This document shows, one piece after another, positions 56,292-64,000 of a DNA stretch of 64,000 bases. Both the position numbers and the translations under genes were made by a program. Position 1 is the first letter of the stretch. Each line of letters begins with the position of its first letter. The DNA is from Mameliella sp. CS4 (GTDB lineage: Bacteria; Pseudomonadota; Alphaproteobacteria; Rhodobacterales; Rhodobacteraceae): NCBI RefSeq assembly GCF_019392335.1, contig NZ_JAHXRQ010000001.1, positions 558,001 to 622,000 on the forward strand, given 5' to 3'. The notes below the pieces were generated by a model. That model was not told the DNA's origin, searched no databases, and was given only the letters and a program-made list of their open reading frames with translations.

Positions 56292-57890
56292 TTAATGCTC
56301 CTCTTCCGCGTGGGGGTCGGCCGCGTCGAGAGGCGGGTCTGCCTTGGCTTTCTCGGGCTTTTCCACCGGCGCCAGCACGGAGTCGATATAGCCCGAAGGC
56401 TCGAACAGCTGGTTGGCGGCGGCGCGCATGTAGCCCGTGGCCGGACCGGCAAGGACGGCCAGTCCCACCAGCAGCGCCAGCAGCATCATGACCGGTGCCA
56501 CCTCTGTTCCCCGCGCGGGGGCTGGCGGCGGGTCGGACTGGATGGGCTCCGTGCCCTCGGGCAGTTTTACCGAGGTCGATTTCCAGAAGATCATGCTGCC
56601 CGCCCGGGCAAAGCCGACGATTGTCACCAGCGATCCCACCAGGATACCCGTCCAGGCCCAGGGCATCAGCTCTGGTTCGCGCAGCGCATCAAGGATCAGG
56701 AGCTTGCCCAGGAAACCAGACAGCGGCGGCATCCCGGCCATTGCAATGGCGGCGGCAAAGAACAGCGCCGCGAAAAGACCGTTCTGCACCACCGGCGGGC
56801 GCGCATCCAGCACGTCCGATCCCCGCCGGCTGACCACAAGATCGGCCAGAAGGAACAGGGCCGCCGCCGAGAAGGTCGAATGCACGAGGTAATAGAGCGC
56901 GGTTTCCGTCGCATAGGGATCGACCGGCGCCACCGCCAGCATCATCGTCCCCATCGACCCGATCACGGAAAAGGACAGCAGCGGCATCAGCCGTTTCGCG
57001 GCCAACACCCCAAGTGCACCCAGCGCCAAAGTCACCATCGCCGCGGGAAACAACCAGGTTGTCACCACGTCCTTGGTCGGTTCCGCGCCGGGGTGAAAGG
57101 CCAGCGTGTGCAGGCGGATGATGGCATAGGCGCCGACCTTGGTCATGATCGCGAACAGCGCCGCAACCGGGGCAGGGGCGTTGGAATAGGTGCCCGGCAG
57201 CCAGAACTGCACCGGGAACAGCGCCGCCTTGATCATGAAGACGATCAGCAACAGCACCGCCGCGACGCGCACCATGCCCGAATCCTCGGCCGCGATCTGC
57301 GGCACCTTCACCGCCAGGTCCGCCATGTTGAGTGTGCCGGTCGTGGCATACATCGTGCCCAGTGCGAACAGGAACAGGGTCGAACCGGCCAGGTTCATGA
57401 CGACGTATTGCAGGCCCGCCTGCATCCGGACCTTGCCGCCCGAATGCACCATCAGGCCGTAGGAGGCGATCAGCAGGACCTCGAAGAAGACGAACAGGTT
57501 GAAGGCGTCGCCGGTCAGGAAGGCGCCGCAGATGCCCATCAGCTGGAACTGGTAAAGCGCGTGGAAATGGCGCCCCTTGGCGTCCCATCCCGTCGCGATA
57601 CTGTGCCAGAGCACGATCAGCGCCAGCGTGGCGGTCAGCAGCACCATCATGGCCGACAGTCGGTCCAGCACCAGCACGATGCCAAAGGGCGCGGGCCAGT
57701 CGCCAAGGCGATAGACATGGGTGCCGCCATCCGCCGCCCAGACCGCCAGGCCCAGCGCGATGATGAACAGGGCCACGGTCGAGGCCGCCGAGGCGACCCG
57801 GGCCAGCACGATGTCGTGCCGCATGACATAGCCGATAAGCGGCGCCATCATGGCGGGCAGCACGACGGGGGCGATGATCCAGTGACTCAT
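56292..57890 (-). CDS. mnhD: Na+(K+)/H+ antiporter subunit D
   Basis: A 532-residue MnhD/PhaD, homologous to the NuoM/NuoN subunits of complex I, with about 14 membrane segments. FPAQFWLPGTYSNAPAPVAA-type sequence (FPVQFWLPGTYS here) around residue 220 carries the conserved channel lysine region. It is overlapped by the C gene by four bases. Confidence 0.94.
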   Translation of the reverse strand: MSHWIIAPVVLPAMMAPLIGYVMRHDIVLARVASAASTVALFIIALGLAVWAADGGTHVYRLGDWPAPFGIVLVLDRLSAMMVLLTATLALIVLWHSIATGWDAKGRHFHALYQFQLMGICGAFLTGDAFNLFVFFEVLLIASYGLMVHSGGKVRMQAGLQYVVMNLAGSTLFLFALGTMYATTGTLNMADLAVKVPQIAAEDSGMVRVAAVLLLIVFMIKAALFPVQFWLPGTYSNAPAPVAALFAIMTKVGAYAIIRLHTLAFHPGAEPTKDVVTTWLFPAAMVTLALGALGVLAAKRLMPLLSFSVIGSMGTMMLAVAPVDPYATETALYYLVHSTFSAAALFLLADLVVSRRGSDVLDARPPVVQNGLFAALFFAAAIAMAGMPPLSGFLGKLLILDALREPELMPWAWTGILVGSLVTIVGFARAGSMIFWKSTSVKLPEGTEPIQSDPPPAPARGTEVAPVMMLLALLVGLAVLAGPATGYMRAAANQLFEPSGYIDSVLAPVEKPEKAKADPPLDAADPHAEEEH

Positions 57891-58237
57891 GCCGCGTCGT
57901 CCTTTTCTTCGGTCGCCGTCATGTCGATGGTGTCATCCCCGGCCTCCAGGTAGGCGCCGAGGGTGAACATCACCAGCACCGCCGTCATCCCGAAGGAGAT
58001 CACGATTGCCGTCAGCACCAGCGCCTGCGGCAGCGGATCGGTGTAGGAGACATCGGCATATTTGTTCAGGATCGGCGGCGCGTTGATCGCCAACCGCCCG
58101 GTCGAGACCAGGAAGATGTTGACCGCGTAGCTGAGCAGCGACAGCCCGAGGATCACAGGGAAGGCGCGCAGCCGCAGGATCAGGTAGACCCCGCCCGCCG
58201 TCAGCACGCCGATGGCGCTTGCGACAAGCAATTCCAT
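57887..58237 (-). CDS. mnhC: Na+(K+)/H+ antiporter subunit C
   Basis: A 116-residue NuoK-like MnhC/PhaC with three membrane segments. It has YADVSYTDPLPQALVLTAIV, the usual family stretch. It begins one base after the fused A/B gene and overlaps D by four bases. Confidence 0.94.
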   Translation of the reverse strand: MELLVASAIGVLTAGGVYLILRLRAFPVILGLSLLSYAVNIFLVSTGRLAINAPPILNKYADVSYTDPLPQALVLTAIVISFGMTAVLVMFTLGAYLEAGDDTIDMTATEEKDDAA

Positions 58238-58238
58238 G

Positions 58239-61103
58239 TCACGCCTTTCCTTTCTCGACCATCTTGCGCGGGCGCGAGGGGTCGTAGTCCATTGGTTCTG
58301 TATTGACGGTCTCGCCCGCGTGGCGCGCCATTCGGCTCAGGCTGTAGAGCATCAGCATTACGGCCCCCAGCACGCAGAGGAATACGCCAAGGTCAAAGAG
58401 CGCCGCGGTGGCCAGCTCGAATTCCTCGATCGGGGGCAGGTGGACATAGCCGAAGGCCGAGGTCAGGAAAGGTGTCCCCGACAGCCAGGCGCCCATGCCG
58501 GTCAGCCCGGCGATGACCACGCCCCAGCCGATCATCGCGTGATACTCGAACTGCTGGCGGCGCGAGGTCCATCCGAAACCGGAGGCCATGTACTGCATCA
58601 GCAGCGCGATCGAGAAGACAAGACCGGCGACAAAGCCCCCGCCCGGCTGGTTGTGGCCGCGCAGGAAGATATAGACGCCGACCATCAGCGCGATGGGCAT
58701 CATCACGCGGGTCGCGATCACCATCATCAGCGGGTGGCGGTCATGCGAGCGGTCGAAGTTGTAGCCCGAGTTGCGTAGCCTTGCGCCTGCCGGACCGCTC
58801 AGCAGCGCCTCCATCAGGGCAAAGATCACCAGACCCGCGATGCCCAGAACGATGATCTCGCCGTAGGTGTCATAGCCCCGGAAATCCACGAGGATCACGT
58901 TGACGACGTTTGTGCCACCGCCGCCCTTGTAGGAATTGGCCAGGTGGAAATCCGAGATAGAGCTGAAGTCCCGCGTCATGAAGGCAAAGGACAGCGCGGC
59001 GACCCCGACACCGGCGGCAACGGCGACCAGCCCGTCCAGCGCGCGGCGTCCGGCGCTGTTTTCCTGCGGCGTGGTCTTGGGCAGAAAGTGCAGCGCCAGG
59101 AGCAGCAGCATGATCGTCACCGTCTCGACCGAGATCTGCGTCAGCGCAAGGTCGGGGGCCGAGATGTAGATGAACCCGGCCGAGATCATCAGGCCAATGA
59201 CCCCCAGCACCACCAGCGCGCGATAGCGCATGTGATGCTGCAGGACGATGACCGCCGTGGCGCAGACCAGCAGGACCCATCCCACGGCAACGACCGGCGG
59301 GATCGGCAGCATCTCACGCGTGGCGGGGGCAATCTCTCCGCGCAGGAAGGCGACGTAGCCGACCGTGACCGTGGCGGCGGTGAAGATCGCCAGGTAGCGG
59401 CTGATCGACCCGTCGTGCAGCGTATCCGAGATCCCGCGCGACAGGCGCACGCAACCGGCGATGACCGCGTCGAAGGCCGACTTGGCGTAGAACGGCCCGG
59501 CCTTGATCCAGGCGGCGTCCAGCGGACGGTGCAGCAGCAGCAGCACCGCGCCACCGGCAACGGCGGCCATCGACATGTAAAGCGCCGGGGTGACGCCGTG
59601 CCAGATCTTGAGATGGGCATGGGTTTCATGGCCCGTAACGGCGGTCGCGGCCATGTTGACCACGTCCTCGGCCAGGAAGGGCGCGACACCGATCAGCACC
59701 ACGAAGACGCAAAGGAACGCGGGCGACAGCCACATGCCGGCGGGCGGATCATGCGGTTTGTGCGGATAGTCGTCGCGCACCGGGCCGCCAAAGACGTGAA
59801 AGATGAAGCGCAGCGAATAGGCGACAGAGAAGAGCGCCCCAAAGGTCGCCAGTGCGGGCACGATCCAGGGGTTCTCCCACCAATAGGTGTGGCTTGCCTC
59901 TTCCAGCATCATTTCCTTGGAGAGGAAGCCATTGAACAGCGGAATCCCCGCCATCGACAGGGCGGCGACCGTGCCGATCACGGCGGTGATCGGCATCAGT
60001 TTCGCCAGCCCGCCCAATCGCTTGATGTCGCGGGTATGGGCCTCGTGGTCGATGATCCCGGCGGTCATGAAGAGCGCCGCCTTGAATGTCAGGTGGTTGA
60101 GGATGTGAAAGACGGCGGCAATCGCCGCGGCCTCGGTGCCAAAGCCCAGCAGCATGGTCAGCAGGCCCAGGTGCGACACGGTCGAGAAGGCAAGGAGGCC
60201 TTTCAGGTCATCCTTGAACAGGGCGATCACGGCGGCCATGACCATCGTCACAAGGCCGGTCGTGGCGACGGCGTAGAACCACAGTTCCGTCCCCGAGAGC
60301 GCGGGCCACATGCGGGCCATCAGGAAGACCCCGGCCTTCACCATCGTGGCCGAGTGCAGGTAGGCAGACACCGGCGTCGGCGCGGCCATCGCGTGCGGCA
60401 ACCAGAAGTGGAAGGGGAACTGCGCCGACTTGGTGAAGGCGCCCAGAAGGATCAGGATCACGGCGGGCGTGTACCAGTCCGACGCCTTGATCGCGTCCCC
60501 GGCGGCCAGGATGTCGGTGAGGTTGTAGCTGCCCGCGATATTGCCCAGGATCAGCATCCCGCCGATCATCGCCAGCCCCCCGGCGCCGGTCACGGTCAGC
60601 GCCATGCGCGCGCCCTGACGGCCTTCGGGCAGGTGTTTCCAATAGCCGATCAGCAGGAAGGACGAGAGCGAGGTCAGTTCCCAGAAGATCAGCAAAAGCA
60701 GGATGTTGTCGGAAATCACGATGCCCAGCATCGCGCCCTGGAACAGCAGAAGGTAGGTGTAGAACTGCCCCGCAGGGTCCTCTCCGGACAGGTAGTAGCG
60801 CGCATAAAGCGTGATCAGCAGGCCGACGCCCAGGATCATGCAGGCGAACATCAGCCCCAGCCCGTCGAGGAAAAAGGCGGCCTCCAGCCCCAACTGGGGC
60901 AGCCAGGGGATCGACATGGTATAGACCGTTCCCTCCATCACGCCCGGGGCCAGTGTCCCCAGCATGACCAGCGCAAGCACGGTCGGCACGGCGGTAAAGG
61001 TGGCGGTGGCGGTTCGGCCGGCCCGGATCATGATGCCGGGCACAAGAGCGCCCAGGAAGGGCAGCAGCGCGATGATGGGCAGAAGACTGCTCTGGGTGGT
61101 CAT
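58239..61103 (-). CDS. mnhA: Na+(K+)/H+ antiporter subunit A fused to subunit B
   Basis: A 954-residue protein. The NuoL-like A part spans about 1-770, with more than fifteen membrane segments and the helix containing HFWLPHAMAAPTPVSAYLHS. The C-terminal part (about 770-954) is MnhB-like, with PGGGFVAGLVFSIALLMQYM. In PhaAB-type antiporters of alphaproteobacteria, A and B are one polypeptide. I chose the ATG at 61103 (MTTQSSLLPI). It is the first gene of the operon, which contains all of A/B, C, D, E, F and G. Confidence 0.93.
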   Translation of the reverse strand: MTTQSSLLPIIALLPFLGALVPGIMIRAGRTATATFTAVPTVLALVMLGTLAPGVMEGTVYTMSIPWLPQLGLEAAFFLDGLGLMFACMILGVGLLITLYARYYLSGEDPAGQFYTYLLLFQGAMLGIVISDNILLLLIFWELTSLSSFLLIGYWKHLPEGRQGARMALTVTGAGGLAMIGGMLILGNIAGSYNLTDILAAGDAIKASDWYTPAVILILLGAFTKSAQFPFHFWLPHAMAAPTPVSAYLHSATMVKAGVFLMARMWPALSGTELWFYAVATTGLVTMVMAAVIALFKDDLKGLLAFSTVSHLGLLTMLLGFGTEAAAIAAVFHILNHLTFKAALFMTAGIIDHEAHTRDIKRLGGLAKLMPITAVIGTVAALSMAGIPLFNGFLSKEMMLEEASHTYWWENPWIVPALATFGALFSVAYSLRFIFHVFGGPVRDDYPHKPHDPPAGMWLSPAFLCVFVVLIGVAPFLAEDVVNMAATAVTGHETHAHLKIWHGVTPALYMSMAAVAGGAVLLLLHRPLDAAWIKAGPFYAKSAFDAVIAGCVRLSRGISDTLHDGSISRYLAIFTAATVTVGYVAFLRGEIAPATREMLPIPPVVAVGWVLLVCATAVIVLQHHMRYRALVVLGVIGLMISAGFIYISAPDLALTQISVETVTIMLLLLALHFLPKTTPQENSAGRRALDGLVAVAAGVGVAALSFAFMTRDFSSISDFHLANSYKGGGGTNVVNVILVDFRGYDTYGEIIVLGIAGLVIFALMEALLSGPAGARLRNSGYNFDRSHDRHPLMMVIATRVMMPIALMVGVYIFLRGHNQPGGGFVAGLVFSIALLMQYMASGFGWTSRRQQFEYHAMIGWGVVIAGLTGMGAWLSGTPFLTSAFGYVHLPPIEEFELATAALFDLGVFLCVLGAVMLMLYSLSRMARHAGETVNTEPMDYDPSRPRKMVEKGKA

Positions 61104-61482
61104 TCGCGTCTCCGCTGGGTCAGGAAATTGACGTTTTTTCCGAAAAGACCGCGAGGATTGCAATGATTATTCCAGAAAAAGGAACCATTGCCGCGGATAC
61201 AGAACGGGTCTGCGCGGCCTCAAAGGCCGGAGACGGGACACCACGGATCGCGCAGACCACAGGGACAGAAGCGGAACAACCTCGACACCCCCCAAGAGAG
61301 GCCGTTGTTCGAGCTGATCCCATGTTGCGGCACTCTGCGGCCCGTCCCCCGTGTCTTCCGCCCTTGGCGGTCCCCAATCCTTATTGTGGGACAAGAACGG
61401 CCCGGTGCAAGGTCAAAGATGACGATTTCCATCATGTTTCCGGCCTGCGCAGCGTATTGGCGCCACAAGTCCGGCTGCCGCG
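61104..61482 (-). promoter_or_regulatory. Structured leader and promoter region of the antiporter operon
   Basis: A 379-base gap with no gene. It contains four inverted repeats: GCAATG/CATTGC with inner TTCC/GGAA (61160-61191); GGTCTGCGCG/CGCGCAGACC (61207-61258) enclosing GGCC-TCAAA-GGCC; GAACAAC/GTTGTTC (61274-61310) whose loop holds CCCCCC on the plus strand, GGGGGG in the RNA; and CCCCAAT/ATTGTGGG (61374-61390). They lie in the expected 5' leader of mnhA. No known riboswitch class was recognised. Confidence 0.45.
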
Positions 61483-62511
61483 TCAGGCGGACTCGTTGCT
61501 GTTGCGCAGGTAGTAGTCGCGATACCACGCGACGAATTTTGCCACCCCCTCGCGCACCGAGGTGCGGGGGGTGTAACCGGTCAGGCTGCGCAGCAGGGTG
61601 GCATCCGCCCAGGTCGCGGGCACGTCCCCGGGCTGCATCGGCATCAGGTTGCGGGTCGCGTTCAGGCCTGTGGCTTCTTCGATGGCCTCGATGAACTCGG
61701 TCAGTTGCACGGGTTCGGAATTGCCGATGTTCACGACGCGAAAGGGGGCCACCGGCGACAGGCTGTCACCCTCGGGGACGTTCCCGTCGGCGGGCCGTTC
61801 CGGCGCCGCGTCCATCAACAGGCGGATCCCCTCGACAAGGTCGTCGACATAGGTAAAGTCGCGCTGCATGTCGCCAAAGTTGTAGACGTCGATGGGCTTG
61901 TTCTGAAGGATGGCCTTGGTGAACTTGAACAGCGCCATGTCCGGGCGGCCCCAGGGGCCGTAGACCGTGAAAAAGCGGAACATGGTCGTCGGCACACCGA
62001 AGAGATGCGAATAGCTGTGCGCCATGGCTTCGGTGCTTTTCTTTGTCGCCGCGTAAAAGGACATCTGGTAATCCGCGCGGTCGGTTTCGCGATAGGGCAT
62101 CCGCGTGTTCGCGCCATAGGCCGAGGAGGTCGAGGCCAAGAGCAGGTGGCGCGGGGGATGCGCGCGGGCAGCCTCAAGGATCTCGAAGGTGCCAACGATG
62201 TTCGATTCCAGATAGGACCGCGGATTTTCGATCGAGTAACGCACCCCGGCCTGCGCGGCGAGATGGATCACCACGTCGGGCTTTTCCCGCGCAAAAAGAT
62301 CTGCCATGCGCCCCGGATCCTCGACCCGGCCGATCTCGGGGACGAAATCGCCCAACGGAGCCAGACGGGCGTGCCGGTTTTGTTTCAGCGACACCTCGTA
62401 ATAGTCGGTCAGCGCGTCCAGCCCGATCACGCGCCAGCCTTCATCCAACAGCCGCGCGCAGCAATGATAACCGATAAAGCCGGCGGAACCGGTGACAAGA
62501 GCGGTGGGCAT
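61483..62511 (-). CDS. Nucleotide-sugar 4-epimerase, UDP-glucuronate type
   Basis: A 342-residue extended SDR enzyme. The NAD-binding loop is TGSAGFIGYHCC (7-18), the catalytic Ser in STSSAYG, and the YxxxK pair YAATK. DALTDYYEVSLKQNR near residue 32 and FFTVYGPWGRPDMALFKF are typical for UDP-glucuronate 4-epimerases (LpsL/Cap1J-like), which supply UDP-galacturonate for envelope polysaccharides. It is divergent from the aldolase gene. Confidence 0.9.
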   Translation of the reverse strand: MPTALVTGSAGFIGYHCCARLLDEGWRVIGLDALTDYYEVSLKQNRHARLAPLGDFVPEIGRVEDPGRMADLFAREKPDVVIHLAAQAGVRYSIENPRSYLESNIVGTFEILEAARAHPPRHLLLASTSSAYGANTRMPYRETDRADYQMSFYAATKKSTEAMAHSYSHLFGVPTTMFRFFTVYGPWGRPDMALFKFTKAILQNKPIDVYNFGDMQRDFTYVDDLVEGIRLLMDAAPERPADGNVPEGDSLSPVAPFRVVNIGNSEPVQLTEFIEAIEEATGLNATRNLMPMQPGDVPATWADATLLRSLTGYTPRTSVREGVAKFVAWYRDYYLRNSNESA

Positions 62512-62609
62512 GGCGCAGGGTCCTGAGAATTCGTGCCTGTTACGGGGAGTCGTTTGCCTGATCCCCGGCGATGCGTCTAGTGTTTGCGCGAACGGATAGA
62601 GGGACGACG

Positions 62610-63356
62610 ATGGAACTGAAGAAAAACGCCTTCAAGGCGGGCTTGCAGGAGGGCCGCCTGCAGCGTGGCATCTGGTGTAGCATGTCCGATCCGCTGGCCG
62701 CCGAGATGATGGCGACCTGCGGGTACGACTGGATGCTCTTCGACTGCGAGCATTCGCCGATGGACCCGATCCGCGTGCTGCCGATGCTGCAGGCGGTGGC
62801 GCCCTATCCGGTGTCTGCCCTGGCGCGGCCCGCCTCGCTGAATGCGCCCGAGATGAAACGGCTGCTGGACATCGGAACGCAGACGCTGGTTGTTCCTTAT
62901 GTGCAAAATGCCGAAGAGGCCGCCGAGGCCGCTGCTGCCGTCGCCTATCCGCCGGCGGGCATCCGGGGTGTCGCCGGGATGACGCGGGCCAGCAGCTTTG
63001 GCCGGATCGCCGATTACCACGCCACCGCGCGCGACGAGCTTTGCCTGATCGTCCAGGTCGAGACGGTCGAGGCGATGGCCCAGATCGAGGCGATTGCGGC
63101 GGTGCCGGGGATCGACGGCCTCTTTATCGGACCGGCAGACCTGGGGGCCTCGATGGGCTACCCCGGCCAACCGAGCCACCCCGAGGTCCAGGCGGCGGTT
63201 GTCGACGGGATCAAGCGGATCACGGCGGCGGGCAAACCCGCCGGGACGCTGACCACCGACCCCGAGTTCGGTCAAAAGGCGATCGATGCCGGAGTGAGTT
63301 TCATCGCGCAGGATCTTGACCTGGTGGCCCTGCGCAAGGGTCTGACCCGCAGCTAG
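62610..63356 (+). CDS. HpcH/HpaI-family aldolase
   Basis: A 248-residue class II aldolase of the 2-keto-3-deoxy acid type. GIWCSMSDPLAAEMMATCG and WMLFDCEHSPMD open the barrel. The metal-binding Glu is in VQVETVEAM and the Asp in IGPADLGASMG. Such enzymes cleave 4-hydroxy-2-oxo acids to pyruvate and an aldehyde; the exact substrate is unknown. GAGGG lies before the ATG. Confidence 0.88.
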   Translation: MELKKNAFKAGLQEGRLQRGIWCSMSDPLAAEMMATCGYDWMLFDCEHSPMDPIRVLPMLQAVAPYPVSALARPASLNAPEMKRLLDIGTQTLVVPYVQNAEEAAEAAAAVAYPPAGIRGVAGMTRASSFGRIADYHATARDELCLIVQVETVEAMAQIEAIAAVPGIDGLFIGPADLGASMGYPGQPSHPEVQAAVVDGIKRITAAGKPAGTLTTDPEFGQKAIDAGVSFIAQDLDLVALRKGLTRS

Positions 63357-63375
63357 ACGGCCGCCCCAGCCGGGA

Positions 63376-63403
63376 CGCCTTGCCAGCAGGCAGGGCGCCT
63401 TTT
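63376..63403 (+). terminator. Terminator after the aldolase gene
   Basis: CGCCTTGCC and GGCAGGGCG (one G-U pair) with an AGCA loop are followed by CC and four T's, 20 bases after the stop codon. Confidence 0.6.
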
Positions 63404-63467
63404 GCCGTATCCGGCATGAGATTGTGAGGTGACAGGCGTCGCGGCGCGTGCCAGAACCAGCCCTGCC

Positions 63468-64000
63468 ATGAGAAAACTCTTTGCCTGCCTGTGTTTCGCC
63501 CTAGCGCTTGCCCGGCCCGTGTCCGGGGAAGAGCAGGTGACCGTGTTCGCCGCCGCCAGCCTCAAGACCGCGCTGGACGAGGTCGCCAATGTCTATGACG
63601 GCAAGCTTGTCCTGTCTTATGCCGGGTCTTCGGCATTGGCGCGCCAGGTCCAGCAGGGCGCACCTGCGGACGTGGTCTTTCTGGCCAATACCGACTGGAT
63701 GGATGTTCTGGAACGCGACGGGTTGATCGCCCGGGACACACGCACCGAATTGCTGGGCAATCGCCTGGTGCTGGCCGGACCTGCGGGTGCGGACCCGGTC
63801 GAGATCGGGCCGGACCTGGACCTGGCCGCGATGCTGGGTGAAGGTCGCCTTGCGATGGCCCTGGTCGAGGCGGTCCCGGCGGGCATCTACGGCAAGGCGG
63901 CGCTGGAAACGCTGGGCCTGTGGGAGGCCGTGGCCCCCCGCGTGGCGCAGGCCGATAACGTGCGCGCCGCGCTGGCGCTGGTCTCTCTGGGGCAGGTGCC
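63468..64000 (+). CDS. modA: Molybdate ABC transporter substrate-binding protein ModA, N-terminal part
   Basis: The first 177 codons of modA; the gene runs off the window. A signal peptide covers about 1-20 (ending VSG). The mature part begins with VTVFAAASLKTALDEVA, and SYAGSSALARQVQQGAPADV and VEAVPAGIYGKAALETLG are the molybdate-binding family segments. It binds molybdate or tungstate in the periplasm; the rest of the operon lies beyond the window. Confidence 0.93.
   Translation, partial: MRKLFACLCFALALARPVSGEEQVTVFAAASLKTALDEVANVYDGKLVLSYAGSSALARQVQQGAPADVVFLANTDWMDVLERDGLIARDTRTELLGNRLVLAGPAGADPVEIGPDLDLAAMLGEGRLAMALVEAVPAGIYGKAALETLGLWEAVAPRVAQADNVRAALALVSLGQV

Noticed and set aside
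58944..61166. A 740-codon open frame antisense to mnhA
   Set aside because: Extremely rich in Arg, Gln, His and Gly, the typical reverse reading of membrane-protein codons; no family signature.
61382..61410. TTGCAC and CACAAT as a promoter for the antiporter operon
   Set aside because: Spacing of 16 with poor hexamers, and the -10 coincides with one of the hairpins; too weak to annotate.
61163..61513. A 116-codon plus-strand frame in the antiporter leader
   Set aside because: No ribosome site, Arg/Pro-rich sequence, and it runs antisense into the epimerase gene; the inverted repeats explain the region better.

Overview
The window is GC-rich chromosomal DNA from an alphaproteobacterium, most likely of the Rhodobacterales (Roseobacter group). 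The evidence is the FlaF/FlbT flagellin regulators beside a single flagellin gene, a dnaA-dnaN-recF-gyrB block next to rpsT, mutM, ubiE and ubiB, an MltA-Smr pair after a Tim44-like gene, a fused MnhA/B antiporter subunit and a monomeric isocitrate dehydrogenase. I see no tRNA, rRNA, CRISPR array, insertion sequence or prophage. Gene density is high and many genes overlap by 1-8 bases.

Layout. 1-1767: end of a Tim44-like gene, mltA, and a Smr-domain gene. 1878-3089: an MFS transporter. 3148-8660: a compact exopolysaccharide module (Wza-like export lipoprotein, SDR epimerase, small phosphoglycosyl transferase, YjbF and YjbH). 8894-35952: a 27-kb flagellar cluster (motB, flgE, flgK, flgL, flgI, motA, an unrecognised 756-residue exported protein, flhA, fliR, flhB, a FliJ-like coiled coil; then on the other strand fliL, flgH, flgA, flgG, flgF, fliQ, fliE, flgC, flgB; then fliI; then DUF1217, flbT, flaF, fliC, a FlgN-like and a FlgJ-like gene; then fliK and flgD). 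36369-36554: a very small exported or membrane protein. 36665-40744: ubiB, ubiE, mutM and an enoyl-CoA hydratase. 40952-49356: rpsT, dnaA, dnaN, recF, a GNAT gene, a nucleotidyltransferase and gyrB. 49600-52186: a NitT/TauT-type ABC importer. 52193-52636: a rhodanese. 52861-55062: monomeric NADP isocitrate dehydrogenase. 55133-61103: a complete Mnh/Pha-type cation/proton antiporter operon. 61483-62511: a nucleotide-sugar 4-epimerase. 62610-63356: an HpcH/HpaI aldolase. 63468-64000: the start of modA.

The flagellar genes cover rod, hook, junction, P- and L-rings, filament, stator, export gate and ATPase. The MS-ring, rotor and several export genes (fliF, fliG, fliM, fliN, fliO, fliP, fliH) are absent and must lie elsewhere if the flagellum works. 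Four flagellar promoter regions carry paired TTAA-like half-sites exactly seven bases apart, the layout bound by the cell-cycle regulator CtrA. The flagellin messenger has hairpins in its leader and just after its stop codon, next to the genes for FlbT and FlaF, which control flagellin synthesis after transcription in related bacteria.

The least explained items are: the 756-residue protein coupled to motA; a 37-codon ORF with a strong ribosome site and an internal 10-bp hairpin that ends two bases before flhA; the FliJ-like protein after flhB; the structured leader of the antiporter operon; a perfect AT-rich operator-like repeat in front of the rhodanese gene; and a 22-bp palindrome cluster between two convergent genes. 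I did not find one clearly new multi-gene system. The best candidates for undescribed biology are these motility accessory genes and RNA elements.
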